Counted from the stretch's first letter, positions 1-7,233 are shown. The stretch is 13,479 nt of DNA from Clostridium sp. (GCA_004554205.1 SFNH01000124.1:1-13479); one strand, 5' to 3'. Numbers and translations are program-made. The notes: generated from the sequence alone by a model not told the origin.

Positions 1-26
1 TTTGTCAATAATTTTTTCAAAAAAAT

Positions 27-40
27 CGAACAAAAGTTTG
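27..40. promoter_or_regulatory. LexA box 1 upstream of lexA
   Basis: The 14-mer CGAACAAAAGTTTG resembles the Gram-positive LexA (DinR, Cheo-box) consensus CGAAC-N4-GTTYG/C: the left half is perfect and the right half, GTTTG, is slightly degenerate. It overlaps the proposed -35 region (38-43) of the lexA promoter, so bound LexA would block RNA polymerase. This fits the negative autoregulation usual for lexA. Confidence 0.75.
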
Positions 41-66
41 CTTTTTTTTCGAACATATGTTAGTAT
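38..66 (+). promoter_or_regulatory. Predicted lexA promoter
   Basis: A -35 like TTGCTT (38-43) is followed after 17 bp by TAGTAT (61-66). A TG at 58-59 makes it an extended -10 promoter. Both hexamers are imperfect, which suits a repressed gene, and both fall within or beside the LexA boxes. The predicted transcript would start near 73, leaving a leader of about 50 nt before the ATG at 123. An AT-rich stretch lies upstream (1-26). Confidence 0.55.
50..63. promoter_or_regulatory. LexA box 2 upstream of lexA
   Basis: The 14-mer CGAACATATGTTAG has a perfect CGAAC left half and an internal dyad GAACATATGTT. It lies 23 bp downstream of box 1 measured centre to centre, about two helical turns, so both operators face roughly the same side of the DNA. 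It overlaps the extended -10 element of the lexA promoter. Together the boxes cover most of the promoter. Confidence 0.75.
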
Positions 67-122
67 AGAAGCATGAGGACGTTGCGTGTATCGCAAAAGT
101 ACAGAATATGGAGGAGAATCAT

Positions 123-740
123 ATGGAACAGGGTAAGATCACCGCAAAACAGCAGGAGATACTCGAGTATATCAAATCATGTATTTTAAAGAAGGGATAC
201 CCGCCGGCAGTCCGGGAGATCTGTGAGGCGGTTCATTTAAAGTCCACCTCTTCCGTCCACTCCCACCTCGAGAGACTGGAGGAGAGCGGCTATATCCGCC
301 GCGACCCCACCAAGCCGCGTGCGATTGAGATTCTGGACGACGAGTTTGGCCTGACGCGCAGAGAGATGGTTCAGGTGCCTGTCGTGGGGACCGTGGCGGC
401 CGGACAGCCGATCCTCGCGCAGGAAAATATCGAGGATTATTTCCCGATCCCGGCCGATCTTCTTCCCAATGCGCAGACCTTTATGCTGCGCGTAAAGGGT
501 GAGAGCATGATCAACATCGGCATCTTTGACGGCGACCAGGTGATCGTCGAGAAGACGAGCACTGCCAGAAACGGTGAGATTGTCGTGGCGCTCGTCGAGG
601 ATTCGGCTACGGTAAAGCGTTTCTTTAAAGAAAACGGTCATTACCGCCTGCAGCCGGAGAATGACTCCATGGATCCGATCATCGTCCCCGAGGTTCAGAT
701 TTTAGGAAAGGTTGTCGGGCTGTTTCGCCGGATGATGTGA
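123..740 (+). CDS. lexA: LexA, SOS-response repressor and self-cleaving protease
   Basis: LexA represses DNA-damage genes and cleaves itself when stimulated by RecA filaments. I chose the ATG at 123 over the in-frame ATG at 108: GGAGGAG at 110-116 is an excellent ribosome binding site 6 nt before 123, whereas using 108 would place it inside the gene. The product is 205 residues, normal for the family. Residues 1-70 form the winged-helix DNA-binding domain (ITAKQQEILEYI...PPAVREIC...STSSVHSHL). The cleavage site is Ala93-Gly94 in TVAAGQP. The catalytic dyad is Ser128 in KGESM and Lys165 in ATVKRF. The peptidase domain is complete through GKVVGLFRRMM. Two LexA boxes lie over the promoter, and a hairpin terminator follows 9 nt after the stop. 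It is the only rightward gene in the window. Confidence 0.97.
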   Translation: MEQGKITAKQQEILEYIKSCILKKGYPPAVREICEAVHLKSTSSVHSHLERLEESGYIRRDPTKPRAIEILDDEFGLTRREMVQVPVVGTVAAGQPILAQENIEDYFPIPADLLPNAQTFMLRVKGESMINIGIFDGDQVIVEKTSTARNGEIVVALVEDSATVKRFFKENGHYRLQPENDSMDPIIVPEVQILGKVVGLFRRMM

Positions 741-749
741 CAGACAAAA

Positions 750-789
750 GGGCTGCCGCAAAAACAGCTTTGCGGCAGCCCTGATATTA
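750..789 (+). terminator. Intrinsic terminator shared by convergent lexA and the kinase-like gene
   Basis: A 13-bp perfect stem (750-762 with 769-781, core GGGCTGCCGC) encloses a 6-nt loop. On the + strand it is followed by a T/A-rich tail, TGATATTATATTATTTTTT. It sits 9 nt after the lexA stop and 10 nt beyond the stop of the leftward kinase-like gene (792). On the minus strand the tail is weaker (CTTTTGTC), so it probably works best for lexA but may end transcripts in both directions. Confidence 0.9.
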
Positions 790-791
790 TA

Positions 792-1430
792 TTATTTTTT
801 ATTGACCCATGCCTGCTTTGCCCTTGCAAACGCCAGGATCGTATCGACCGCGGCGTCCGCTCCGATGGAAGAGCTGTTGACGCACAGATCATAGCTTCTT
901 GCGTCGCCCCACTTCTTGCTGGAATAATAGTTATAATAGCTGGCGCGCTTTTTATCCGTCTTTACCATGATATCCTTTGCTTTCGCCTTATCTACACTGT
1001 AAAGCTCCATCAGATACTTAACCTTATCATCATCATTTCCGGTGACGAACACGGAGACAGTATTCGGATAATCCGCAAGGGCATAGTCCGCGCAGCGCCC
1101 GACGATCACACAGGATTCCTCGTCCGCAAGCTTCTTGATCGTGTCAAACTGCGCCAGAAAAATCTTGTGGTTGATCGGCATATCCATGTAAGCCGATGTG
1201 TTGTAGCCAAGAGAGTAGGTATCCATCACGAGAGAATACAGAAAACTGCTGGTCGGCTTCTCGTCGTGCGTCTCAAACAGCTCTTCACAAAAACCGCTCT
1301 CCTTCGCGGCCCTGGCGAGAAGTTCCTTGTCGTAGCACTTCACGCCCATCTTCTCCGCGAGCATCTGACCGATCTTTTTGCCGCCGCTCCCACACTGCCT
1401 TCCGATTGTAATAACAAGATTCCCCTTCAT
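792..1430 (-). CDS. Cytidylate-kinase-like P-loop protein (Cytidylate_kin2 family)
   Basis: The 212-residue protein resembles the cytidylate-kinase-like family common in Clostridia, which is distinct from canonical Cmk. The N-terminal nucleotide-binding loop is visible as ITIGRQCGSGGKKIG (residues 7-21), followed by YDKELL near 34-39. Mid-protein there is IVGRCADY, and the C-terminal part carries DKKRASYYNYYSSKKWGD and YDLCVNSSSIG, the usual landmarks of this family. The substrate is not established for these proteins, so nucleoside-monophosphate kinase activity is only inferred. The ATG at 1430 is preceded by AAAGGAG about 10 nt upstream. The gene has its own extended -10 promoter at 1478-1506 overlapping the end of rluD, and it converges on lexA with a shared terminator. 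Confidence 0.88.
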   Translation of the reverse strand: MKGNLVITIGRQCGSGGKKIGQMLAEKMGVKCYDKELLARAAKESGFCEELFETHDEKPTSSFLYSLVMDTYSLGYNTSAYMDMPINHKIFLAQFDTIKKLADEESCVIVGRCADYALADYPNTVSVFVTGNDDDKVKYLMELYSVDKAKAKDIMVKTDKKRASYYNYYSSKKWGDARSYDLCVNSSSIGADAAVDTILAFARAKQAWVNKK

Positions 1431-1477
1431 AGTTATCGCTCTCCTTTCTGTAAATCCCGGATGTATTCTTCTTAATA

Positions 1478-1506
1478 ATTATACCATGAATTATCAGAAA
1501 AGTCTA
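1478..1506 (-). promoter_or_regulatory. Extended -10 promoter for the kinase-like gene
   Basis: Read on the minus strand, TAGACT (1501-1506; four of six match TTGACA) is followed after 17 bp by a perfect TATAAT (1478-1483). A TG one base before it makes TGGTATAAT. The -35 overlaps the last codons of rluD. The predicted leader is about 40 nt. This suggests the kinase-like gene can be transcribed independently of the aroB-lspA-rluD genes. Confidence 0.7.
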
Positions 1507-2418
1507 ATCCTGCTCGAGTTTTTTGATCAGTTTTTCAAAATACTCAGGCAGGGGCGCTGTAAATTCCATGTATTCCCCGGTCGTCGGATGAAGGAATCCG
1601 AGCACACCAGCGTGCAGCGTCTGCCCCTCAAGCCCGGAAAACGGCGTCTTTGCCGGACCGTATACCTGATCTCCTAAAAGCGGGTGCCCGATGCTTGCCA
1701 TATGAACCCGGATCTGGTGGGTGCGTCCCGTCTCAAGGGTACATTCCACAAAGGTAAAGCGGCGGAATCTGCGAAGCACATGATAATGTGTCACGGCATC
1801 GCGGCCGTTCTTCGCGTGGATACTCATTTTTTTGCGGTCTGTCGGATGACGCCCGATCGGTGCGTGGACAGTCCCGTCCTCCTCCCTGATCACTCCATGA
1901 ACGATCGCGTAATACTTCCGCGTGATAGAATGCTCCTTAAGCTGCGCCGCTATCGCTGTGTGAGCCCGGTCATTCTTGCATGCGATCATCACCCCCGTAG
2001 TGTCCCTGTCAATCCGGTGGACGATACCGGGGCGAAGCACTCCGTTGATCCCGGAAAGCTCGTCCCTGCAATGCGCCATCAGGCCGTTTACAAGCGTTCC
2101 CGTGTAATGCCCGGCTGCCGGATGTACGACCATCCCCTTAGGCTTGTTGATCAGAATAATGTCAGCATCCTCATACAGAATGTCTAAGTCCATCGGCTCC
2201 GCTGTGATCGCGGGCTCTACTGCCTCCGGCACATTGAGCGTGATACGGTCGCCAAACGATACCTTATAATTGCTTTTTACAGGCCGGCCGCCTACCGACA
2301 CACCCCCTTCTTTTAATATTTTTTGCAGATAGGAGCGCGACAGCTCGTTCAACCGCTCACTTAAATATTTATCAATCCGCGGACATTCTTCTGTATCTGC
2401 CACAAATTCACGAATCAA
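1504..2418 (-). CDS. rluD: RluD-type 23S rRNA pseudouridine synthase (RluA family)
   Basis: The protein isomerises uridine to pseudouridine in 23S rRNA. At 304 residues it has the usual length and layout. An N-terminal S4 RNA-binding domain (about residues 14-60, with RIDKYLSERL and SYLQKILKEGGVSVGG) precedes the catalytic domain, which has NKPKGMVVHP (91-100), HRIDRDTTG with catalytic Asp137, and GRTHQIRVH. The start is TTG at 2418 rather than ATG: AAAGGGTGA lies about 6 nt upstream, and no in-frame ATG near it has a better site. The lspA stop codon lies inside this ribosome binding site, so the two genes are probably translationally coupled. The RluD rather than RluC/RluA assignment rests on the S4 domain and the lspA neighbour. 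Confidence 0.92.
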   Translation of the reverse strand: MIREFVADTEECPRIDKYLSERLNELSRSYLQKILKEGGVSVGGRPVKSNYKVSFGDRITLNVPEAVEPAITAEPMDLDILYEDADIILINKPKGMVVHPAAGHYTGTLVNGLMAHCRDELSGINGVLRPGIVHRIDRDTTGVMIACKNDRAHTAIAAQLKEHSITRKYYAIVHGVIREEDGTVHAPIGRHPTDRKKMSIHAKNGRDAVTHYHVLRRFRRFTFVECTLETGRTHQIRVHMASIGHPLLGDQVYGPAKTPFSGLEGQTLHAGVLGFLHPTTGEYMEFTAPLPEYFEKLIKKLEQD

Positions 2419-2424
2419 CGAAAA

Positions 2425-2943
2425 TCACCCTTTCTTCCGAAGCCGGAACACATCGAAATCCTCGTCCTTATAATAAAAACACATTACGATCAGAAGCAGC
2501 GCTGTCGCCGTCGTGACATAAATATCCGCCACATTAAAGATCGGAAAATTGATCAGTTTAAAATAGAAGAAATCCACAACATACCCTTTGGCGACCCGGT
2601 CGATCATATTGCCGAGCGCACCCGCGGTAATCATGATCGTGCAGGCTTTCAGCCAGTGATAGCGCACATTTCCCCAGCCGGGCATCCGCCACATGACAAA
2701 GACTGCCATAGCGAGCACGATAAGCGCGACAACGAAGAAAAACCCCTGCCTCCCCTGCAGTATGCCAAAGGCCGCGCCGCGGTTTTCTGAATACAGCAGT
2801 TCAAATATCCCGTCTAACAGCACAAAAGGGGACTTCCCTTTTAAATGTCTAACCGCCATCATCTTCGTGCACTGGTCAAGAACGACCAGCGCCGTGGCGG
2901 CGCCTGCCCAGGACGCCAGATTCCACAATCTATCTCTCATCAC
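2425..2943 (-). CDS. lspA: Lipoprotein signal peptidase II
   Basis: This integral membrane aspartyl protease removes signal peptides from diacylglyceryl-modified prolipoproteins. The 172-residue protein has four hydrophobic segments (about residues 10-27, 68-86, 98-116 and 140-157). All family signatures are present: NRGAAF (54-59), GNMIDR (111-116), VVDF with catalytic Asp124, and FNVAD with catalytic Asp140. The start is an ATG-ATG pair at 2943/2940 behind a strong GGAGGGAGG site. The first 14 nt overlap the end of aroB, which implies coupled translation. A substrate is encoded in the window: the carboxypeptidase lipoprotein at 7266-8228. Confidence 0.96.
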   Translation of the reverse strand: MMRDRLWNLASWAGAATALVVLDQCTKMMAVRHLKGKSPFVLLDGIFELLYSENRGAAFGILQGRQGFFFVVALIVLAMAVFVMWRMPGWGNVRYHWLKACTIMITAGALGNMIDRVAKGYVVDFFYFKLINFPIFNVADIYVTTATALLLIVMCFYYKDEDFDVFRLRKKG

Positions 2944-4039
2944 GGCCTCCCTCCAGCCATCTTAAGGTCTCTTTAAGCTCATCATCCGTCACCGTGCGGT
3001 CTATATATGCTTCCCCGATTCCGTGAAGCAGAATGAATTTAATTTGACCGGATTCCATTTTCTTGTCATTTTTTGTGGCGGCCACAACCTCGTCAGCCCG
3101 AAGCCCAAGCCCGCCTGTGGATACAGGAAGGCCGAAGCGCTCAAAACTATCCCTTATCCCAAGCACCTCTCCCATGGAAAGATTGCCCCGGAGGAAAGAC
3201 AGATAAGCCGCCGCCACGCTTCCAAGCGCCACGCACTGCCCATGAAGCAGCTTGAAATTCATCAGCGTTTCAATCGCGTGTCCCAGAGTGTGACCGAAGT
3301 TTAAAAGAGCGCGCTCTCCTTTCTCCGTGGGGTCATGTTCCACCACATCACGCTTGATCCGGTTGCTCACAAGGATCATCTGCTCGCAGAGCCCAGGATC
3401 TCTTGCAAGAATTCCGCCAGCATTGTCGAGAAGCCACTCATAGTATTCCCTGTTTTTTATCAGGCCGTGCTTGATGATCTCCCCCATCCCACAGGCAAAC
3501 TGCTCCTCTGTGAGCGAAAGAAGGCTTGAGACGCCTGTGTAGACAAGCGCCGGCATATGAAAAGCGCCGACCATATTTTTCCAGGATTTAAAGTCCACGC
3601 CGGTTTTGCCCCCGACGCTGGAATCCACCTGGGAAAGCAGAGTCGTCGGAAGCTGGATAAAGCGGATCCCGCGAAGATATGTCGCCGCCGCAAAGCCGCA
3701 CAGATCTCCCACTACGCCGCCGCCGAGCGCCGCAAGCATATCGCCCCGGTCATATCGCTTTAAGATAAGGAACTCATACAGCTCCTTTACCGTATCTAAA
3801 TTTTTATTTTCCTCACCGGCCGGAAATACAAAAAGATCAACCTGCCCGCAGCAGGCAGAAAGCTGCGCCTCGACAGTCTTAAAATAGAGCGGCGCCACAT
3901 GGCTGTCTGTGACGACGCAGAGGCGTCTGCCCTTAGCGTTCAGCTTTTTAAGCTCCTCCCCAAGCCGGTCATACGAATTTTCAATCACAATATCGTAGAT
4001 GATGCTTCCATCCCGATGTGCATTCAAGCGATCACTCAC
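2930..4039 (-). CDS. aroB: 3-Dehydroquinate synthase
   Basis: AroB converts DAHP to 3-dehydroquinate, the second step of the shikimate pathway, using NAD and a divalent metal. I place the start at the GTG at 4039 (369 residues), because AAAGGGGTG lies 6 nt before it. A more distal GTG at 4057 is in frame but would put that ribosome binding site inside the gene. Motifs (numbered from 4057) include PAGEENK (79-85), GGGVVGDLCGF (112-122), DSSVGGKTGVD (145-155), GEIIKHG with metal ligand Glu193, and NFGHTLGHAIE with ligand His256. The third ligand is His272 in LLHGQ. The 16-residue spacing between the two histidines equals that of known enzymes. The gene lies just downstream of a hairpin terminator and overlaps lspA by 14 nt. 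Confidence 0.96.
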   Translation of the reverse strand: MSDRLNAHRDGSIIYDIVIENSYDRLGEELKKLNAKGRRLCVVTDSHVAPLYFKTVEAQLSACCGQVDLFVFPAGEENKNLDTVKELYEFLILKRYDRGDMLAALGGGVVGDLCGFAAATYLRGIRFIQLPTTLLSQVDSSVGGKTGVDFKSWKNMVGAFHMPALVYTGVSSLLSLTEEQFACGMGEIIKHGLIKNREYYEWLLDNAGGILARDPGLCEQMILVSNRIKRDVVEHDPTEKGERALLNFGHTLGHAIETLMNFKLLHGQCVALGSVAAAYLSFLRGNLSMGEVLGIRDSFERFGLPVSTGGLGLRADEVVAATKNDKKMESGQIKFILLHGIGEAYIDRTVTDDELKETLRWLEGGRDER

Positions 4040-4058
4040 ATCAATCACCCCTTTCACG

Positions 4059-4088
4059 AAAAAGGAAAAGGGGAAATTCCCCTTTTCC
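4059..4088 (-). terminator. Hairpin terminator between sepF and aroB
   Basis: A perfect inverted repeat (4064-4075 with 4077-4088; realistic stem of 10 bp, GGAAAAGGGG pairing CCCCTTTTCC) is followed on the minus strand by five Ts (4059-4063). It starts 33 nt after the sepF stop and ends only about 20 nt before the aroB GTG. It should reduce transcription from sepF into aroB, acting either as a full terminator or as a partial, attenuator-like one, since I found no convincing aroB promoter in the short space between them. Confidence 0.75.
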
Positions 4089-4121
4089 CGTTCTTTTCTC
4101 TAAGGAAGATATGTAGCTTCT

Positions 4122-4628
4122 TTACAGGCGAATATTTAATCCCGATACGTCCAGCGCGCCGCTGCCTAAAAGCTCCTGGAAATCACCCGAAAGCTCCACC
4201 GAATCCGGAGTCGCAATGAAGATGTAGCTGGATATCTTCTGCAGGTTTCCGTTCATGGAGTAGGTCGCGCCGGAGGTAAAGTCGATGATCCGCTGCGCCA
4301 CCTCGGTATGGATTCCCTCCATATTCAGGACGACAGCCTTCCCCGCCAGCAGATAATCGCAGATCTCCCTTGAGTCTTCAATGGAGGTCGGCTTGATCAT
4401 GGACACCTCCATATTTCTCTTCATCGGAACCACCTTGGAAGAACGCGGGAAAAAGCGCGGTCTTGAATCCTGCGCACTGTCATCATCGCCCTCCTCGTCA
4501 TCGCGCGAGGGGAAAAATCCCTTGCGCGCAGGCTTGTCCGTCTCATATTCGTCATCAGGTCCGAAGTAATCGTCATCCTCCTCCGGGCTTAAGCGCATCG
4601 CATCCATCAGTTTGCTTAACAGGCTCAT
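4122..4628 (-). CDS. sepF: SepF, FtsZ-binding cell-division protein
   Basis: SepF polymerises and links FtsZ filaments to the membrane. The 168-residue protein begins with a short amphipathic helix (MSLLSKLMDAMRL) that serves as membrane anchor in the family. An acidic low-complexity linker follows (residues 15-60, rich in D and E). The SepF domain spans about 75-160: MIKPTSIEDSREICDYL, AGKAVVLNMEG, RIIDFTSGATYSMNG and SSYIFIATP. The ATG at 4628 has GGAGAG upstream. It lies 19 nt after the remains of yggS, the usual gene pairing in Firmicutes (ylmE-ylmF). The last residues, GSGALDVSGLNIRL, closely resemble the C-terminus of PBP2 in this window. Transcription probably ends at the hairpin at 4059-4088. 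Confidence 0.95.
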   Translation of the reverse strand: MSLLSKLMDAMRLSPEEDDDYFGPDDEYETDKPARKGFFPSRDDEEGDDDSAQDSRPRFFPRSSKVVPMKRNMEVSMIKPTSIEDSREICDYLLAGKAVVLNMEGIHTEVAQRIIDFTSGATYSMNGNLQKISSYIFIATPDSVELSGDFQELLGSGALDVSGLNIRL

Positions 4629-4647
4629 AGCTTATTCTCTCCAATCC

Positions 4648-5249
4648 TTATCTGGCACCAAAGATCCCTGTGCCGACTCTTACCATGGTGGCGCCCTCCT
4701 CAACGGCAACCTCATAATCCCCGGTCATTCCCATAGAAAGGACATCCATACTGATATTATCAATGTTTTTCTTTTTGATGTCAACAGATAAGGGAATCGG
4801 CTGATTTCCACGGCTGCCGAAGTAACCTCCTCCGGGCAGAATCCGAATTTACTCTCCTCCCCCGAAACATTCACCTCCAGAAGAATATCCGCCGTTCTCC
4901 CGAGCTTTTCAGCTTCCCTCTGAATCTGCTCTGCAAGGCGGACAGAATCCACGGAATGAATCAACGCCGCGTGCGGAAGAACCTGTTTCACCTTGTTTCT
5001 CTGGAGATGTCCGATCATATGAAACCGGGCGTCAGTCGGCATTCCCGGGAACTTTTCCACGATCTCCTGCACCTTGTTCTCGCCAAAATCTCTCGCCCCG
5101 GTCTCGTATGCCTCCCTCAGCATGGAAAGCGGTTTTGTCTTGCTCACCGCGATCAGCGTGACATCCGCCGGATTCCTTCCGGATCTTTCGCAGGCCTCTC
5201 TTATATGACGCCTGACGTCAAGCAGATTTTCTTTGATCCTGCCCTCCAT
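4648..5249 (-). pseudogene. yggS: YggS/YlmE PLP homeostasis protein, disrupted by internal deletion
   Basis: YggS-type proteins bind pyridoxal phosphate on a TIM-barrel fold and maintain vitamin B6 balance. From the ATG at 5249 the reading frame is normal through AVSKTKP (PLP lysine about Lys37), FGENKVQE, FHMIGHLQRNK, IHSVDS, LEVNVSGEESKFGF and ISRFPYL. It then leaves frame at about 4785 and stops at 4725 after an unrelated tail. The true C-terminus is present in another frame from about 4785 to 4648: VDIKKKNIDNISMDVLSMGM, then TGDYEVAVEEGATMVRVGTG and IFGAR. The expected block between them, the strand carrying RGLMTI in homologues plus the following helix, is missing. That is roughly 28 residues by memory of the family, so this is a deletion plus frameshift. 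The 174-residue product would lack the phosphate-binding end. It lies 15 nt after the HlyD-like gene. Confidence 0.85.
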
Positions 5250-5264
5250 CTTCTCACCTCTCTC

Positions 5265-6655
5265 TTACTGATAGATCAGCTTGCCCTCATAAACCGAATC
5301 TGCGTTTAACACGATATGATCATACACAGACAGGCCGTATTTTGTTCCCTTCTTGATGGTGTAATACTCCCCGTTGGACTTTAATATTTCAATCTGCTTG
5401 AAAACGGCATAGCCCTTGTTGATATTGTAAACGCCCTCAAGGGATGCGCTCGCGCCGATCTGGAAACGGTCCATGGAATCCGGCTTCACCACATAATCTC
5501 CGGCTTTAAAGGGCGAGTTCTCGCTCATGTCAATATAATAATCATCATCTGTTGAGTAATAGATTGTTGCCGGCACAAATTCTACGGAGGTGCCGTTTTC
5601 AGAGTAGGTCTCCTTCATGAACCCGGTGTCGCTGCTGTCCCCGCCCTGCACCATATATTCTGTTGGAACCAGGTAAAAATCCTTTGTGACAACAGACGTG
5701 ACCGGAATCTTAAGTCCGTCCATTCTCGCCGTATCCACCTCGAAGGTCACATACCGGTCTGCCACAAACTGAACCATATACTGGTTAAAGTCAAGCTTTC
5801 CGTACTGCTTCCCGTCGCCTCCCGTGATAACAGAGAAATCCCCCTCCGTCTCCAGTCCGCCTGCGGTAAAGGTAATGTTCAGCTTTTTCCTCCCGCTGTA
5901 CTCACCCACGTCCTCGTCCGTAAGAGGAAACACAATGCTCCAGTCATCCGATGTCACCAGCTTATAGACCGGTGTGTTCGGCTCCATGAGCTGCCCTGCC
6001 TTGGTGATCGCCTTGGTATAGTTCGTCCGGTCATAGATTTCCTCCGTCACCTGATCCGGCGTCAGGCCCTCATATAGTATGATACCACGCCGGAAACCGG
6101 CGCCGTCACCTGTTTGAAGGTAATGCCGGTCTGCTGCATCAGGGCGTCTAAATTTCCGAGCGAATTAAAGTTTACATACTCTAACACCGCCGCCTCCAGA
6201 GAATACTTAAGATCGTACATATCGTCAAACTTCCGGTTATCATAGTTCATCGAAAAAGCGGAGAGCTGGCGCTTGATATCTGCCAGGTTCGCGTCCGTCA
6301 GCGTCACGTTTGCCTCGGGATTTTGCTCCAAAAAGGCGGCAAGGCTTCCCGTCTCGTCAATGGAGTAGATCCTGCTCCCGATCGCGGCCCGCTTCCCCTC
6401 ACGGACATAATAGTTGATGTATCCGGCGCGGTCGGTCTGTTCCACGCGCTCGTCCCGGAGAATAATGCCGGTGTACTGGTGGTCGCTCACAATATTGCCC
6501 TCCACCACCTCGTAAAACTCCACCTTTTCCTTTTTCATATAAGTATATACGCTAAAAAGCATATAGACAAAAATGATCGCAAAAATGATCATTCCCACAT
6601 TGATGTTGCGCGGAGGACGATGATTGCGAATTTTGGGATTTTTTTTCTTGGCCAA
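5265..6655 (-). pseudogene. HlyD-like membrane-anchored periplasmic-adaptor family protein, frameshifted
   Basis: Two adjacent frames together encode one protein of about 460 residues, resembling the HlyD-family adaptor-like proteins next to yggS-sepF in Lachnospiraceae. The start is TTG at 6655 (MAKKKNPKIRN...), 6 nt after GGGAGGGA; the upstream ATGs have no such site. One transmembrane helix (about residues 21-40, VGMIIFAIIFVYMLFSVYTY) anchors a large extracytoplasmic region. A lipoyl/barrel-sandwich-like stretch ends at TAPVSGVVSYY. There the frame shifts by -1 at about 6076 and meets a stop at 6062. The second frame continues from YEGLTPDQVTEEIYD to the stop at 5265, including LVTSDDWSIVFPL, VYNINKGYAVFKQIEIL and YGLSVYDHIVLNADSVYEG. 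Homologues, as I recall them, have a few extra residues at the junction, which suggests a deletion of about 10 nt. The exact function of these proteins is unknown. Confidence 0.75.
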
Positions 6656-6681
6656 AACAAGTCCCTCCCGGGCAGTCATAA

Positions 6682-6703
6682 GGGATGCCGTGTCCGGCAT
6701 CCC
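6682..6703 (-). other. Perfect stem-loop in the leader of the HlyD-like gene
   Basis: GGGATGCCG (6682-6690) and CGGCATCCC (6695-6703) form a 9-bp GC-rich stem with a 4-nt loop. It lies between the stop of the P-loop gene (6757) and the TTG start of the HlyD-like gene (6655). No T-run follows on either strand, so it is not a standard terminator. It could be an RNA-processing or stabilising hairpin, or a weak terminator. Confidence 0.5.
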
Positions 6704-6756
6704 CATGGTTGTCTCATCAAAACTGTTTTAACAGCTTCACTGTTACGTCTATGTAT

Positions 6757-7176
6757 TTACAGGGAAAGCACAATATCCTTCTGAGCGCCTTCCGGCATCT
6801 CCGTAGCGTCCAGGGAAACGCTTAACACAAAATTCACACTGTACTTCTCGCTGATCTTTTCCAGAGCAGCGATAGTTTCACTGATGTCCTCGCCCTCTAA
6901 GCATGCAAGCCTTAAAAAGCTGTCAAGAAACATCGTCTCAATGTCGTGATCCTGGGAGATGATCCCGCTGATAAAACCGATAAAGCCCTGGCTGCAGGTG
7001 ATCGGATACTCGTTGACATTGATCAGACGAATCCGGTTGTTGAGCTCGTACATATGTTTGGAGCTCTTGTCCAGGTAAACGATGGAACCGGTGGCTGACT
7101 TAATGTTGTTGTTAGCCATATCCAGCAGATGCTTCGTTTTCCCTTTGCCTTTTTTGCCTGCGATAATCTGCACCAT
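6757..7176 (-). CDS. Small P-loop ATPase-like protein of unknown role
   Basis: The 139-residue protein starts MVQIIAGKKGKGKTKHLLDM, with a Walker A motif GKKGKGKT at residues 7-14. Two further blocks are recognisable as hydrophobic strand plus acidic or polar ends: GSIVYLDKSSKHMYEL near 31-46 and ETMFLDSFLRLACLEG near 79-94, the latter a plausible Walker B. It ends NFVLSVSLDATEMPEGAQKDIVLSL. Similar short proteins in Clostridia are sometimes labelled as twitching-motility (PilT-like) proteins, but there is no PilT domain here and that name is not supported. The ATG at 7176 follows AAGGAGGA. A good promoter (7234-7262) lies upstream, so this gene may open the transcript running through the HlyD-like gene, yggS and sepF. 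Confidence 0.8.
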   Translation of the reverse strand: MVQIIAGKKGKGKTKHLLDMANNNIKSATGSIVYLDKSSKHMYELNNRIRLINVNEYPITCSQGFIGFISGIISQDHDIETMFLDSFLRLACLEGEDISETIAALEKISEKYSVNFVLSVSLDATEMPEGAQKDIVLSL

Positions 7177-7233
7177 ATTCGTGTCCTCCTTGGGGTTCTT
7201 GAACTCGTAAAAAAATCTTTTTTCATTAAATCA

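Noticed and set aside
108..122. ATG at 108 as the lexA start
   Set aside because: It would place the strong GGAGGAG ribosome binding site inside the coding region. The ATG at 123 is ideally spaced from that site and gives the standard LexA N-terminus.
1684..2187. Rightward 167-codon open frame opposite rluD
   Set aside because: It lies entirely antisense to rluD, has no ribosome binding site or recognisable motif, and has a composition typical of a shadow frame.
6062..6090. Programmed -1 frameshift in the HlyD-like gene
   Set aside because: There is no X-XXY-YYZ slippery heptamer or downstream structure, and homologues seem to have extra residues at the junction. A deletion is the simpler explanation.
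6682..6703. Intrinsic terminator upstream of the HlyD-like gene
   Set aside because: The stem is good but no T-run follows on either strand, so it is listed only as a stem-loop.
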